DNA of 22,732 nucleotides, from the IMG/VR virus record IMGVR_UViG_3300042879_002840, positions 1-22,732 of that record; one strand, 5' to 3'. Position 1 is the first letter of the stretch; every line of letters begins with the position of its first letter. Under the pieces are notes generated by a model, which did no database searches, was not told the DNA's origin, and saw only the letters and a list, made by a program, of their open reading frames with translations. This document shows, piece by piece, positions 1 to 4,625 of this stretch. The stretch comes from a virus. Position numbers and translations under genes: made by a program.

Positions 1-129
1 AGAGACTACTTCTTTTGCGAGCATCAGTACTTCTTCTTTAGTGAAGCTTCTGATACTTCTTTGATCGTCATCTGCCCAGAGCTGCATCTTGTACTCAAGC
101 TCTTCAATGCTTAGTGCTTTATCGATCAT
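1..129 (-). CDS. Hypothetical protein, 3' end outside window
   Basis: An open frame of 43 codons runs off the left edge, starting at the ATG read from 129 to 127 (MIDKALSIEELEYKMQLWAD...). Its start overlaps the stop of the upstream gene in an ATGA junction, which argues for translational coupling and fixes the start. The visible part is acidic and probably helical, with no motif I recognise. It is the last visible member of the leftward early operon. Function unknown; that it is coding rests on the coupling and the open frame. Confidence 0.55.
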   Translation of the reverse strand, partial: MIDKALSIEELEYKMQLWADDDQRSIRSFTKEEVLMLAKEVVS

Positions 130-491
130 CGTGTCTCTCCAATGTAATGCGCTAGAGTGGATTCACCTAGCTTACGAGCGCGTTCTTCAGTAGGCGCAAA
201 GCCAAACTCAGCGATGACATTTCGGTCATCGAGCACTGTCCAGCACCATGAAGGTTCAGCGGACTCTTCACGCATAACAGTAAGTGCGTACGCGGGCTTT
301 ACATATCGACGTGCAACGTTGTCGATTGTGTGTAGCCATCTTGCTGCTTCGTAAACTGTCTTGCGTGGGTACAGCGATCGGTACTCCCAGATGACTCGTG
401 CAAGTGTCTTGCGATCGAGCATGTGACTGTTCTGAGGGCCAGACTGCCAAGCATCTTTACGCATATATGGCCAGAGTTGACGCCAGTGCAT
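126..491 (-). CDS. Hypothetical early protein, 121 aa
   Basis: The ATG at 491-489 follows a leader ending TTTAGGAGATAACACAA, the same ribosome-binding box used by several other early genes here, so the start is well supported. The protein is basic and tryptophan-rich at the N-terminus (WRQLWPYMRKDAW). Its C-terminal half (about residues 65-121) has alternating strand and helix character and ends in a helix like those of small DUF domains. I do not recognise the family. It lies directly downstream of a hammerhead ribozyme (515-567), so its mRNA would begin with the ribozyme stem I hairpin after cleavage. It is followed by an ATGA-coupled gene. Confidence 0.75.
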   Translation of the reverse strand: MHWRQLWPYMRKDAWQSGPQNSHMLDRKTLARVIWEYRSLYPRKTVYEAARWLHTIDNVARRYVKPAYALTVMREESAEPSWCWTVLDDRNVIAEFGFAPTEERARKLGESTLAHYIGETR

Positions 492-514
492 TTGTGTTAT
501 CTCCTAAAGGTGAA

Positions 515-567
515 GGACTCATCAGTGGCAGCATAACTGCCAGACCGGCGGGCGACCGGTTTCGTCC
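515..567 (-). ncRNA. Hammerhead ribozyme, type II (copy D)
   Basis: Read on the minus strand: stem II 5' strand GGAC (567-564), core GAAA (563-560), stem III CCGG/CCGG (559-556 with 548-545, loop TCGCCCG), then GTC with predicted cleavage after C543. Stem I follows: TGGCAG/CTGCCA (542-537 with 531-526, loop TTATG), then core CTGATGA (525-519) and stem II 3' strand GTCC (518-515). All core bases of the hammerhead consensus are present and stem II is the open helix, which defines type II. The first G pair overlaps the TAG stop of the upstream gene. No TTGACA promoter is nested here, unlike three sister copies. The ATG of the next gene is 24 bases downstream of the ribozyme. Confidence 0.9.
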
Positions 568-905
568 TACTCAGCGGCTTGTGTAAGCAAGTACCCAAGT
601 GCTTCGAGTCGACCGTCGTGATGCGACCTCTTAGCATCGTTGCCACGGCCTGACCAAGTATCGTCGGCACCGAAGTGTGTAACGGCAGCAGCTATGAGGA
701 TAACAGCTTTAGTTTGGTCCTCACGTGATCCAAGAATCTTCAAGAACTGCCTGTAAGTATGCAAGCAGCCTTGCTGGTGTGCGAGTTGGTTGGATAGGTC
801 TGACAGACGAAAGGCATCGATGGTGCCAGCAAGTTCGTCGTGCAACTTGCTCTTGAGGTGTTCGATGCGATCATTCGTCTCAGCGATTCTTCGTTCAACG
901 TTCAT
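567..905 (-). CDS. Hypothetical early protein, 112 aa, coiled-coil N-terminus
   Basis: The ATG at 905-903 follows TTTAGGAGATAACACAG, the shared early ribosome-binding box. Residues 1-55 (RRIAETNDRIEHLKSKLHDEL...) look like a helical hairpin or coiled coil. The C-terminal half is rich in Ala, Gly and His and contains a hydrophobic patch (AVILIAAAVTHFG). No family recognised. The gene is bracketed by ribozymes at 930-987 (upstream) and 515-567 (downstream; its first base pair uses the G of this gene's TAG stop). Cleavage at both would release a 416-nt RNA carrying only this cistron. Confidence 0.75.
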   Translation of the reverse strand: MNVERRIAETNDRIEHLKSKLHDELAGTIDAFRLSDLSNQLAHQQGCLHTYRQFLKILGSREDQTKAVILIAAAVTHFGADDTWSGRGNDAKRSHHDGRLEALGYLLTQAAE

Positions 906-929
906 CTGTGTTATCTCCTAAAGGTGAAT

Positions 930-987
930 GGACTCGTCAGTAGCAGCACCAACTGCCAGACAGGCTAGATTGTAGCCTGTTTCGTCC
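930..987 (-). ncRNA. Hammerhead ribozyme, type II (copy E)
   Basis: Minus-strand order: GGAC (987-984), GAAA (983-980), stem III CAGGCTA/TAGCCTG (979-973 with 967-961, loop CAATC), GTC with cleavage predicted after C959. Then stem I TGGCAG/CTGCTA (958-953 with 946-941, one G-U wobble, loop TTGGTG), CTGACGA (940-934) and GTCC (933-930). It is the mirror partner of the plus-strand copy at 2764-2820 and sits in the same relative place, after the first gene of its operon. The wobble in stem I and the different stem III sequence support structure rather than mere sequence copying. Confidence 0.93.
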
Positions 988-997
988 TGTGTGTCAA
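969..997 (-). promoter_or_regulatory. Sigma-70-like promoter nested in ribozyme E
   Basis: TTGACA (997-992), a 17-base spacer and TACAAT (974-969) on the minus strand. The -35 starts one base after the TAG stop of the preceding gene, and the -10 overlaps the distal end and loop of ribozyme stem III. A start about 7 bases after the -10 would fall near 963-961, two to four bases before the predicted cleavage site at 959/958. Read by eye; no start site is measured. Confidence 0.75.
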
Positions 998-1249
998 CTA
1001 CGAATTGCGAATGTCTTCGGATCGGTTGTGCCAGATCTTTTCGAGACGTCGGGCCTGAGCGACAACCTGTGCAGGTGTTGGGCAGCGGCCAGTGCTGCTT
1101 AGTGGTTCAGCGATGTAGTGATCGACTAGCTCTTCGTCAGTGAACGTGTTGGTGTGCATTGAATCGTATGCACCAACAATCTTATCGTTACGAACAGCTG
1201 CAATGCATTTCTTTACGCAATCAAGGTCCAAGAGGGTGGCTACGGTCAT
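998..1249 (-). CDS. Hypothetical early protein, first gene of leftward operon, 83 aa
   Basis: The frame stays open upstream to a TTG at 1297, but that would lie inside the promoter and leader. The ATG at 1249-1247 is preceded by TTGGAGATAACACAA, the common early ribosome-binding box, so I use it. The product (MTVATLLDLDCVKKCIAAV...) is small and mixed helical, with no motif I recognise. It is the leftward counterpart of the gene at 2525-2749: both begin just after mirror-image promoters, and their upstream leaders even spell the same MSSIDT-like residues. Function unknown; early takeover or regulation is only inferred from position. Confidence 0.7.
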   Translation of the reverse strand: MTVATLLDLDCVKKCIAAVRNDKIVGAYDSMHTNTFTDEELVDHYIAEPLSSTGRCPTPAQVVAQARRLEKIWHNRSEDIRNS

Positions 1250-1286
1250 TTGTGTTATCTCCAAGTTAGGAACTGTGTTCGTGTCA

Positions 1287-1358
1287 ATCGACGACAATAG
1301 AATTATCGACTAGATGATGCATCGTGTCTATAGGAACTAGATGTTTTGCGAAAAGTTT
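1287..1358. repeat. Left arm of inverted repeat, promoter and leader segment
   Basis: This segment is closely similar to the reverse complement of 2405-2475. Shared blocks include ATCGACGACAAT, GAATTATCGACTAGATGATG, GTGTCTA and GATGTTTTGCGAAAA. Each arm carries one outward promoter. The pair frames the repeat region between the two early operons. Confidence 0.85.
1302..1330 (-). promoter_or_regulatory. Leftward early promoter
   Basis: TAGACA (1330-1325), a 17-base spacer and GATAAT (1307-1302) on the minus strand, with a start expected near 1295. The rightward promoter at 2432-2460 has the same two hexamers, the same spacer length and a nearly identical spacer, which is the main support. The -10 overlaps the sequence GTCGATAATTC, related to the operator-like motif of this region. 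Confidence 0.75.
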
Positions 1359-1360
1359 TT

Positions 1361-1424
1361 CGACCGTTATATTAGCACCTCTTTCATCGTTACGACCGTT
1401 ATATTAGCACCTCTTTCATCGTTT
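1361..1424. repeat. Two tandem 32-bp repeats
   Basis: The segment beginning CGACCGTTATATTAGCACC occurs at 1361-1392 and again at 1393-1424 with no differences apparent by eye. A third, degenerate partial copy (TCGGATGTCGTATTAGC) follows near 1424-1440. The repeats lie just upstream of the leftward promoter -35 and resemble half of the CGA-N8-TCG motif seen further right, so they may be protein-binding sites. Confidence 0.85.
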
Positions 1425-1446
1425 CGGATGTCGTATTAGCGCATTA

Positions 1447-1998
1447 GATGCATTTTCAAATTCTTTTGAGAAAGTGTTCATTTCGTATTGACATCATTTT
1501 GATGCATGTTGCATCGCTTTAAAGACGACGCACAGCAATGCACTTTGTGAGTGCTGATCGATCAGTCTATCGACTTTGTGTGAAGAGTGCATTTTGGTGC
1601 GTCCATTTTAAGAACTTTGGCGCATCGTTAGACGCATTTTCAAATTCTTTTGAGAAAGTGTTCATTTCGTATTGACATCCATTTCGTGGCAGTTAGAGAT
1701 CTTTAAAGACGACGCACAGGAATGCACTTTGTGAGAGTTGGTCGATCAATATATCGACTTTGTGTGAAGAGTGCATTTTGGTGCGTCCATTTTAAGAACT
1801 CCGATGCATCGTTAGACGCATTTTCAAATTCTTTTGAGAAAGTGTTCATTTCGTATTGACAGCATTTAAACGCATATTTGTGGCTTTAAAGACGACGCAC
1901 AGCAATGCACTTTCACGCCGAGGTACGACTATTGTATCGTAGTGAAAATTCTCTTCGTTTTGATGCCATTTACGAAATGAGTCATATACGCCATCAAA
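1447..1998. repeat. Three direct repeats, about 184 bp each
   Basis: Units start at about 1447, 1631 and 1815. Each opens with a nearly invariant block of about 46 bp (GCATTTTCAAATTC ... TTCGTATTGACA), then about 25 variable bases, then CTTTAAAGACGACGCACAG followed by AATGCACTTT. Units 1 and 2 also share the later block AGAGTGCATTTTGGTGCGTCC, which forms an inverted pair with AATGCACT about 50 bases earlier. A degenerate fourth unit continues to about 2185 (AATGCAC at 1537, 1721, 1904, 2090). The TTGACA in each unit has no good -10 at 16-18 bases. Candidates are a replication origin with iterons or an operator array. Confidence 0.85.
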
Positions 1999-2360
1999 AT
2001 GCATCGAAAGAGCAACTTTTCACATATCGGAGAGAATTTGACGAAAATTCTTAGAGCGGGCATTTTTGTCATCAAACTATGTGCATTCAAATGCACTTTC
2101 ACACCGCGGTACGACTATTGTATCGAACCACTTTTTGAGTGCATTTTGAAGCCTTTGCAAAACAGGCTAGCTACAGTGCACCAAAATGCACAATCGTGCG
2201 GTACGACTAGAATATCGATCAAGCGGCTTGAAAGCGTCTAAATGCATTCCTAGAACCTACAATCGGCTTCCAATTAGGCTGCCAAAGACCACATGCGTAT
2301 TTTAAGAGACCTGGAAGCCATCAAAATGCATTTGGTACCTGGAGTCGATAAATAATATCG
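1559..2360. promoter_or_regulatory. Series of palindromic operator-like sites, CGA-N8-TCG
   Basis: CGATCAGTCTATCG (1559-1572), CGATCAATATATCG (1743-1756), CGACTATTGTATCG (1926-1939 and 2112-2125), CGACTAGAATATCG (2204-2217) and a 15-base variant CGATAAATAATATCG (2346-2360). Their spacing (184, 183, 186, then 92 and 142) follows the repeat period. Half-like forms occur at 1361 and 1393. The dyad symmetry and AT-rich centre are typical of helix-turn-helix repressor or initiator sites. No gene for such a protein was recognised in the window. From about 1331 to 2431 I see no credible gene. Confidence 0.6.
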
Positions 2361-2404
2361 GTCGTGTTTTGAGAGCGTTAAAACGCATAACAAACTTTCA
2401 TAAA

Positions 2405-2475
2405 ATTTTTTCGCAAAACATCAAATACCTGTAGACACAACACATCATCTAGTCGATAATTCCATTGTCGTCGAT
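2405..2475. repeat. Right arm of inverted repeat, promoter and leader segment
   Basis: Reverse-complement partner of 1287-1358, with shared blocks TTTTGCGAAAA, CATCATCTAGTCGATAATTC and ATTGTCGTCGAT (given in either orientation). It makes the control region an almost symmetrical divergent switch. Confidence 0.85.
2432..2460 (+). promoter_or_regulatory. Rightward early promoter
   Basis: TAGACA (2432-2437), a 17-base spacer and GATAAT (2455-2460), with a start expected near 2467. It is the twin of the leftward promoter at 1302-1330. The first gene it would serve starts at 2525. Confidence 0.75.
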
Positions 2476-2524
2476 CGACACGACTGATCGACCTGCACAG
2501 TTCTTAAACTCGGAGATAACCCTG

Positions 2525-2749
2525 ATGAAAAAGCCGACTCTAACCCACTGCGTAACATTGAAGTTCAAGATCGCATTACTTGCAACATTCTTGGACACAA
2601 TGGCTGACACGTTTGCTTACTCAACTTACAAGATGACTGTCGACGCGACTACGACAATCATCTCCGTTAAAATCACCTGTGATAGTAGCCTAGCTGAAAT
2701 CTTGCTTGAAGAGTTGGAAGGCTTCAATTGCACCGTTACTTCCAAATGA
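2525..2749 (+). CDS. Hypothetical early protein, first gene of rightward operon, 74 aa
   Basis: An upstream TTG at 2465 is in frame but lies at the predicted transcription start. The ATG at 2525 is preceded by CTCGGAGATAACCCTG, matching the early ribosome-binding pattern, and is preferred. The product (MKKPTLTHCVTLKFK...) has a strand-rich centre (TTTIISVKITC) followed by an acidic helix (SSLAEILLEELEG). A similar order of features occurs in the products at 2844 and 3706, hinting at a small paralogous family. Function unknown. Confidence 0.7.
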   Translation: MKKPTLTHCVTLKFKIALLATFLDTMADTFAYSTYKMTVDATTTIISVKITCDSSLAEILLEELEGFNCTVTSK

Positions 2750-2753
2750 CCTG

Positions 2754-2782
2754 TTGACACACAGGACGAAACAGGTTAAATT
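2754..2782 (+). promoter_or_regulatory. Sigma-70-like promoter nested in ribozyme A
   Basis: TTGACA (2754-2759), a 17-base spacer and TAAATT (2777-2782). The -10 lies in the palindromic stem III hairpin CAGGTTAAATTTAACCTG. A start about 7 bases downstream falls near 2788-2790, just before the predicted cleavage site 2791/2792. The -10 is weaker than in copy B. Confidence 0.65.
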
Positions 2783-2820
2783 TAACCTGTCTGGCAGTTG
2801 GTGCTGCCACTGACGAGTCC
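2764..2820 (+). ncRNA. Hammerhead ribozyme, type II (copy A)
   Basis: GGAC (2764-2767), GAAA (2768-2771), stem III CAGGTTAAATTTAACCTG (2772-2789, fully self-complementary), GTC with cleavage predicted after C2791, stem I TGGCAG/CTGCCA (2792-2797 with 2804-2809, loop TTGGTG), CTGACGA (2810-2816), GTCC (2817-2820) closing stem II with GGAC. It sits between two genes, and 23 bases lie between its end and the next ATG. The tail TTCACCTTTAGGAGATAACACAA is also shared with copy D. Confidence 0.93.
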
Positions 2821-2843
2821 TTCACCTTTAGGAGATAACACAA

Positions 2844-3059
2844 ATGCACTTTGACTTTAGGATAGGCCCAATCGCTAACATTGATGCAGCGAAAGTTCAT
2901 GCTCAGAAGTTTAAAGATGACGATCGTCTTCAAGAACTCGAAGTCACAGATCGGTTTATTCTGTGTTCTTGCACGGACGACACGATGAATGAACTTGTCG
3001 ATGAATTGCTTCGGGATCGCAAAGTTGGTTTAGGTTCTGTTACTGTACAAGATGCTTAA
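2844..3059 (+). CDS. Hypothetical early protein, 71 aa
   Basis: The ATG at 2844 follows TTTAGGAGATAACACAA, the standard early ribosome-binding box. The acidic product (MHFDFRIGPIANIDAAKV...) has a helix near residues 12-30, a strand (DRFILCSCTDD) and an acidic helix (MNELVDELLRD). No family recognised; it is weakly similar in pattern to the products at 2525 and 3706. The gene lies between ribozymes A and B, whose cleavage would release a 313-nt RNA carrying only this cistron. Confidence 0.72.
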   Translation: MHFDFRIGPIANIDAAKVHAQKFKDDDRLQELEVTDRFILCSCTDDTMNELVDELLRDRKVGLGSVTVQDA

Positions 3060-3066
3060 TCGCCTA

Positions 3067-3095
3067 TTGACACACAGGACGAAACAGAGTATAAC
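3067..3095 (+). promoter_or_regulatory. Sigma-70-like promoter nested in ribozyme B
   Basis: TTGACA (3067-3072), a 17-base spacer and TATAAC (3090-3095). The -10 covers the loop of stem III (CAGAGTA-TAAC-TACTCTG). The start is expected near 3101-3103, directly before the predicted cleavage site 3104/3105. The -35 begins seven bases after the upstream TAA stop. Confidence 0.78.
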
Positions 3096-3133
3096 TACTC
3101 TGTCTGGCAGTTGGTGCTGCCACTGATGAGTCC
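3077..3133 (+). ncRNA. Hammerhead ribozyme, type II (copy B)
   Basis: GGAC (3077-3080), GAAA (3081-3084), stem III CAGAGTA/TACTCTG (3085-3091 with 3096-3102), GTC with cleavage predicted after C3104, stem I TGGCAG/CTGCCA (3105-3110 with 3117-3122), CTGATGA (3123-3129), GTCC (3130-3133). Compared with copy A, stem III has changed on both sides while pairing is kept. A run of six T follows directly, but without an adjacent hairpin it is not a convincing terminator. Confidence 0.93.
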
Positions 3134-3168
3134 GTTTTTTCCACTGTTCCTTTTAGGAGTACACTGTT

Positions 3169-3591
3169 ATGTCGACCGCGATTGCACCAAAGAAACCCGT
3201 CCCACCACCTTCCGCTGTAGGTGCACCTTCCGCTGGCAAGTCCGACAAGCCTGCCAAAGTCAAGAAGATCGACTTCCCTGGCTTGTATGATTCGTCTGGC
3301 AATTACGAAAAGCTGACCGCACTGCCCGTTGGCTTCGATGCCAAGGCGCACAAGCCGCTTCGCAAGAAAGACTTCAAAGAAGAACCTCTGTTCCTCGAGT
3401 ACCAAGCCACCTTGCTTGATGCCAAGGCCGCAAGTCTTCGATCGCAAGCTGAAAAGCTCCGCACCGTTGGCTCGACCGCTTCGTCTGCCAAGGCCAAGAC
3501 CCTTGTCAAGATGCAAGCACGTATGGCCGAACTCATGGCTGCTCTCAAAGCCGAGGGCATGGATGTCGACGCACTGCTTGCCAGCAAGTAG
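3169..3591 (+). CDS. Hypothetical Pro/Ala/Lys-rich protein with C-terminal coiled coil, 140 aa
   Basis: The ATG at 3169 follows TTTTAGGAGTACACTGTT. Residues 1-35 form a flexible Pro, Ala and Lys-rich tail. A central block (FPGLYDSSGNYEKL...) resembles a short conserved phage motif I cannot name. About residues 80-135 are a long Ala/Leu/Lys helix (KMQARMAELMAALKAEGMDVDALLASK is its end). The high net charge would fit a nucleic-acid or structural partner, but this is inference. Codons look more biased (CTT, AAG, GCC) than in neighbouring early genes, suggesting strong expression. It lies between ribozymes B and C; the released RNA would be 519 nt. Confidence 0.8.
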   Translation: MSTAIAPKKPVPPPSAVGAPSAGKSDKPAKVKKIDFPGLYDSSGNYEKLTALPVGFDAKAHKPLRKKDFKEEPLFLEYQATLLDAKAASLRSQAEKLRTVGSTASSAKAKTLVKMQARMAELMAALKAEGMDVDALLASK

Positions 3592-3593
3592 TA

Positions 3594-3652
3594 GGACGAA
3601 ACCGCTACACGCCCATAGCGGTCTGACAGTCGAAGCTGTCACTGACGAGTCC
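3594..3652 (+). ncRNA. Hammerhead ribozyme, type II (copy C)
   Basis: GGAC (3594-3597), GAAA (3598-3601), stem III CCGCTA/TAGCGG (3602-3607 with 3616-3621), GTC with cleavage predicted after C3623, stem I TGACAG/CTGTCA (3624-3629 with 3636-3641, loop TCGAAG), CTGACGA (3642-3648), GTCC (3649-3652). Both stems I and III differ from the other copies with compensating changes, the best internal proof of the fold. It has no TTGACA upstream; instead a TATAAT (3657-3662) follows it with only a poor -35, so promoter and ribozyme are arranged differently here. Confidence 0.93.
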
Positions 3653-3705
3653 CGGGTATAATCACTGGTGTTTCATTCACTAGCACAACCCACAGGAGCA
3701 TTAGC

Positions 3706-3882
3706 ATGAGCCATCCGGTTCAAACAACTTTCAATGATGTTGACGTTGCCAACCTCGACACCGCATCGATCTTCGCCGCTGGCGGGTTCGTTCGTTTCGA
3801 CAGTGACACGCAAGTCACCGTCATTTGCACCTCTGACTCGGAAGAAACGATTCGTAAAGTTATCCTCAACACAGAGGACTAA
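3706..3882 (+). CDS. Hypothetical small protein, 58 aa
   Basis: Short frame from the ATG at 3706 to the TAA at 3880-3882, preceded by CACAGGAGCATTAGC, a good ribosome-binding site. The product begins MSHPVQTTFNDVDVANLDT and ends with a strand (TQVTVICTSD) followed by a short helix (SEETIRKVILNTED). That C-terminal pattern resembles the products at 2525 and 2844. It is the first gene after ribozyme C and heads the tightly packed run of genes that follows. No function recognised. Confidence 0.7.
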   Translation: MSHPVQTTFNDVDVANLDTASIFAAGGFVRFDSDTQVTVICTSDSEETIRKVILNTED

Positions 3883-3900
3883 GCACTTAGGAGATTAGGG

Positions 3901-4215
3901 ATGACCCCTACCGAATATCACGACGAAGAACGCCGCCTCCTCGCACTCATACGGGCACTAGAAGCTGACATAGCTAACCCCGTAACTCTTCAAGAGCGTA
4001 TCGCTCGCGACGAGGCGGCCATCTTGGCGCTGCAACACGGCATCGCCGCTGCTAAAGAGCGCCAAGCACAGTTGCCTGAGATCTTAGAGTCTACTCGGGC
4101 ACGTCTTAAAGATCACCGTGCTAAGAAGCCTAGCACGAGCGCTAAGATCGAACGTTTACTCAAGCTCAAGGAGATGATGAATGAGCTGCTTGCAGAGATC
4201 GATACGAATAGCTGA
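3901..4215 (+). CDS. Hypothetical coiled-coil protein, 104 aa
   Basis: The ATG at 3901 follows CTTAGGAGATTAGGG. The protein is almost entirely charged heptad-like helix (about residues 5-100; for example ERRLLALIRALEADI and IERLLKLKEMMNELLAEI), with a Lys/Pro/Ser break near residues 79-84. This predicts a dimeric or hairpin coiled coil. No family recognised. Its end overlaps the next frame by 35 bases. Confidence 0.75.
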   Translation: MTPTEYHDEERRLLALIRALEADIANPVTLQERIARDEAAILALQHGIAAAKERQAQLPEILESTRARLKDHRAKKPSTSAKIERLLKLKEMMNELLAEIDTNS

Positions 4216-4450
4216 GATCTTCTCTGATCTCGTACGCGGTGACAGGCCCAGGCCTGCGATCCGTGTCTCCTTTGAGGTTGGCACGCATCACATCGGGGCA
4301 ACTTGGATTGAGCTTCAGGTGCCCTTAGCCATCAAGTACGGCCAGTTATACGACCACAAGATTGCAGAGTTGGTAGAAGCGTTTTACCAACTGCCGTTTC
4401 ATACCTTAGGTTTCCCGGAGTTTACACATGGCACTTCCGAAATGGGCTGA
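4181..4450 (+). CDS. Hypothetical protein, 89 aa
   Basis: The start at 4181 has AAGGAG seven bases upstream, although this stretch also encodes the LKEMMNE end of the previous gene. The body (RPAIRVSFEVGTHHIGATWIELQVPLAIKYGQ...) reads as a strand-rich domain ending with a helix (LVEAFYQLPFH). No family recognised. It overlaps the genes on both sides by 35 and 23 bases, in keeping with this compact operon. Confidence 0.6.
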   Translation: MSCLQRSIRIAEIFSDLVRGDRPRPAIRVSFEVGTHHIGATWIELQVPLAIKYGQLYDHKIAELVEAFYQLPFHTLGFPEFTHGTSEMG

Positions 4451-4625
4451 GGCTCAACTTGACACGCAAGAGAAAGAGATCGAGCGACTAAAGCTTAGGG
4501 TCAAAAGCCTCACGGCTGACCTCAAGCAACGCGACGACATCATTGATGAACTGCACGCCGAAGTATCCGAGCTGAAGCGCAGTGAGTCTACGCTGAAGCA
4601 AGAAATCGCGGTCATCTCACAATGA
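4428..4625 (+). CDS. Small coiled-coil protein, 65 aa
   Basis: The ATG at 4428 follows CCCGGAGTTTACAC. Residues 8-62 are a continuous coiled coil (DTQEKEIERLKLRVKSL... DELHAEVSELKRSESTLKQEI), like a leucine-zipper dimer. Its stop overlaps the next start in an ATGA junction. Function unknown. Confidence 0.72.
   Translation: MALPKWAEAQLDTQEKEIERLKLRVKSLTADLKQRDDIIDELHAEVSELKRSESTLKQEIAVISQ

Noticed and set aside
1488-1516. TTGACA in each 184-bp unit as a promoter
   Set aside because: No acceptable -10 at 16-18 bases in any of the three units (GCATCG, AGAGAT, TGTGGC at 17).
1999-2241. 80-codon open frame on the plus strand within the control region
   Set aside because: It has no ribosome-binding site, lies inside the degenerate repeats and operator-like sites, and its protein has odd composition (many Cys, Lys, Arg). 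Likely chance.
2465-2524. Extended start of the 2525-2749 gene at the TTG 2465
   Set aside because: It coincides with the predicted transcription start of the rightward promoter; the ATG at 2525 has a proper ribosome-binding site. The matching MSSIDT residues on both arms come from the inverted DNA repeat, not from protein conservation.
2817-2834. Switch in which TCCT of the freed stem II strand pairs with the AGGA ribosome-binding site
   Set aside because: Only four pairs in copies A and D and three in copy E; too weak to claim without folding data.
3134-3139. T6 run after ribozyme B as a rho-independent terminator
   Set aside because: The nearest hairpin (stem I) ends 12 bases earlier, and the TATAAC promoter would be cut off from its own gene.
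3064-3642. 192-codon minus-strand frame opposite the 140-aa gene
   Set aside because: It reads through ribozymes B and C in antisense and is opposite a well-started gene; a shadow frame.
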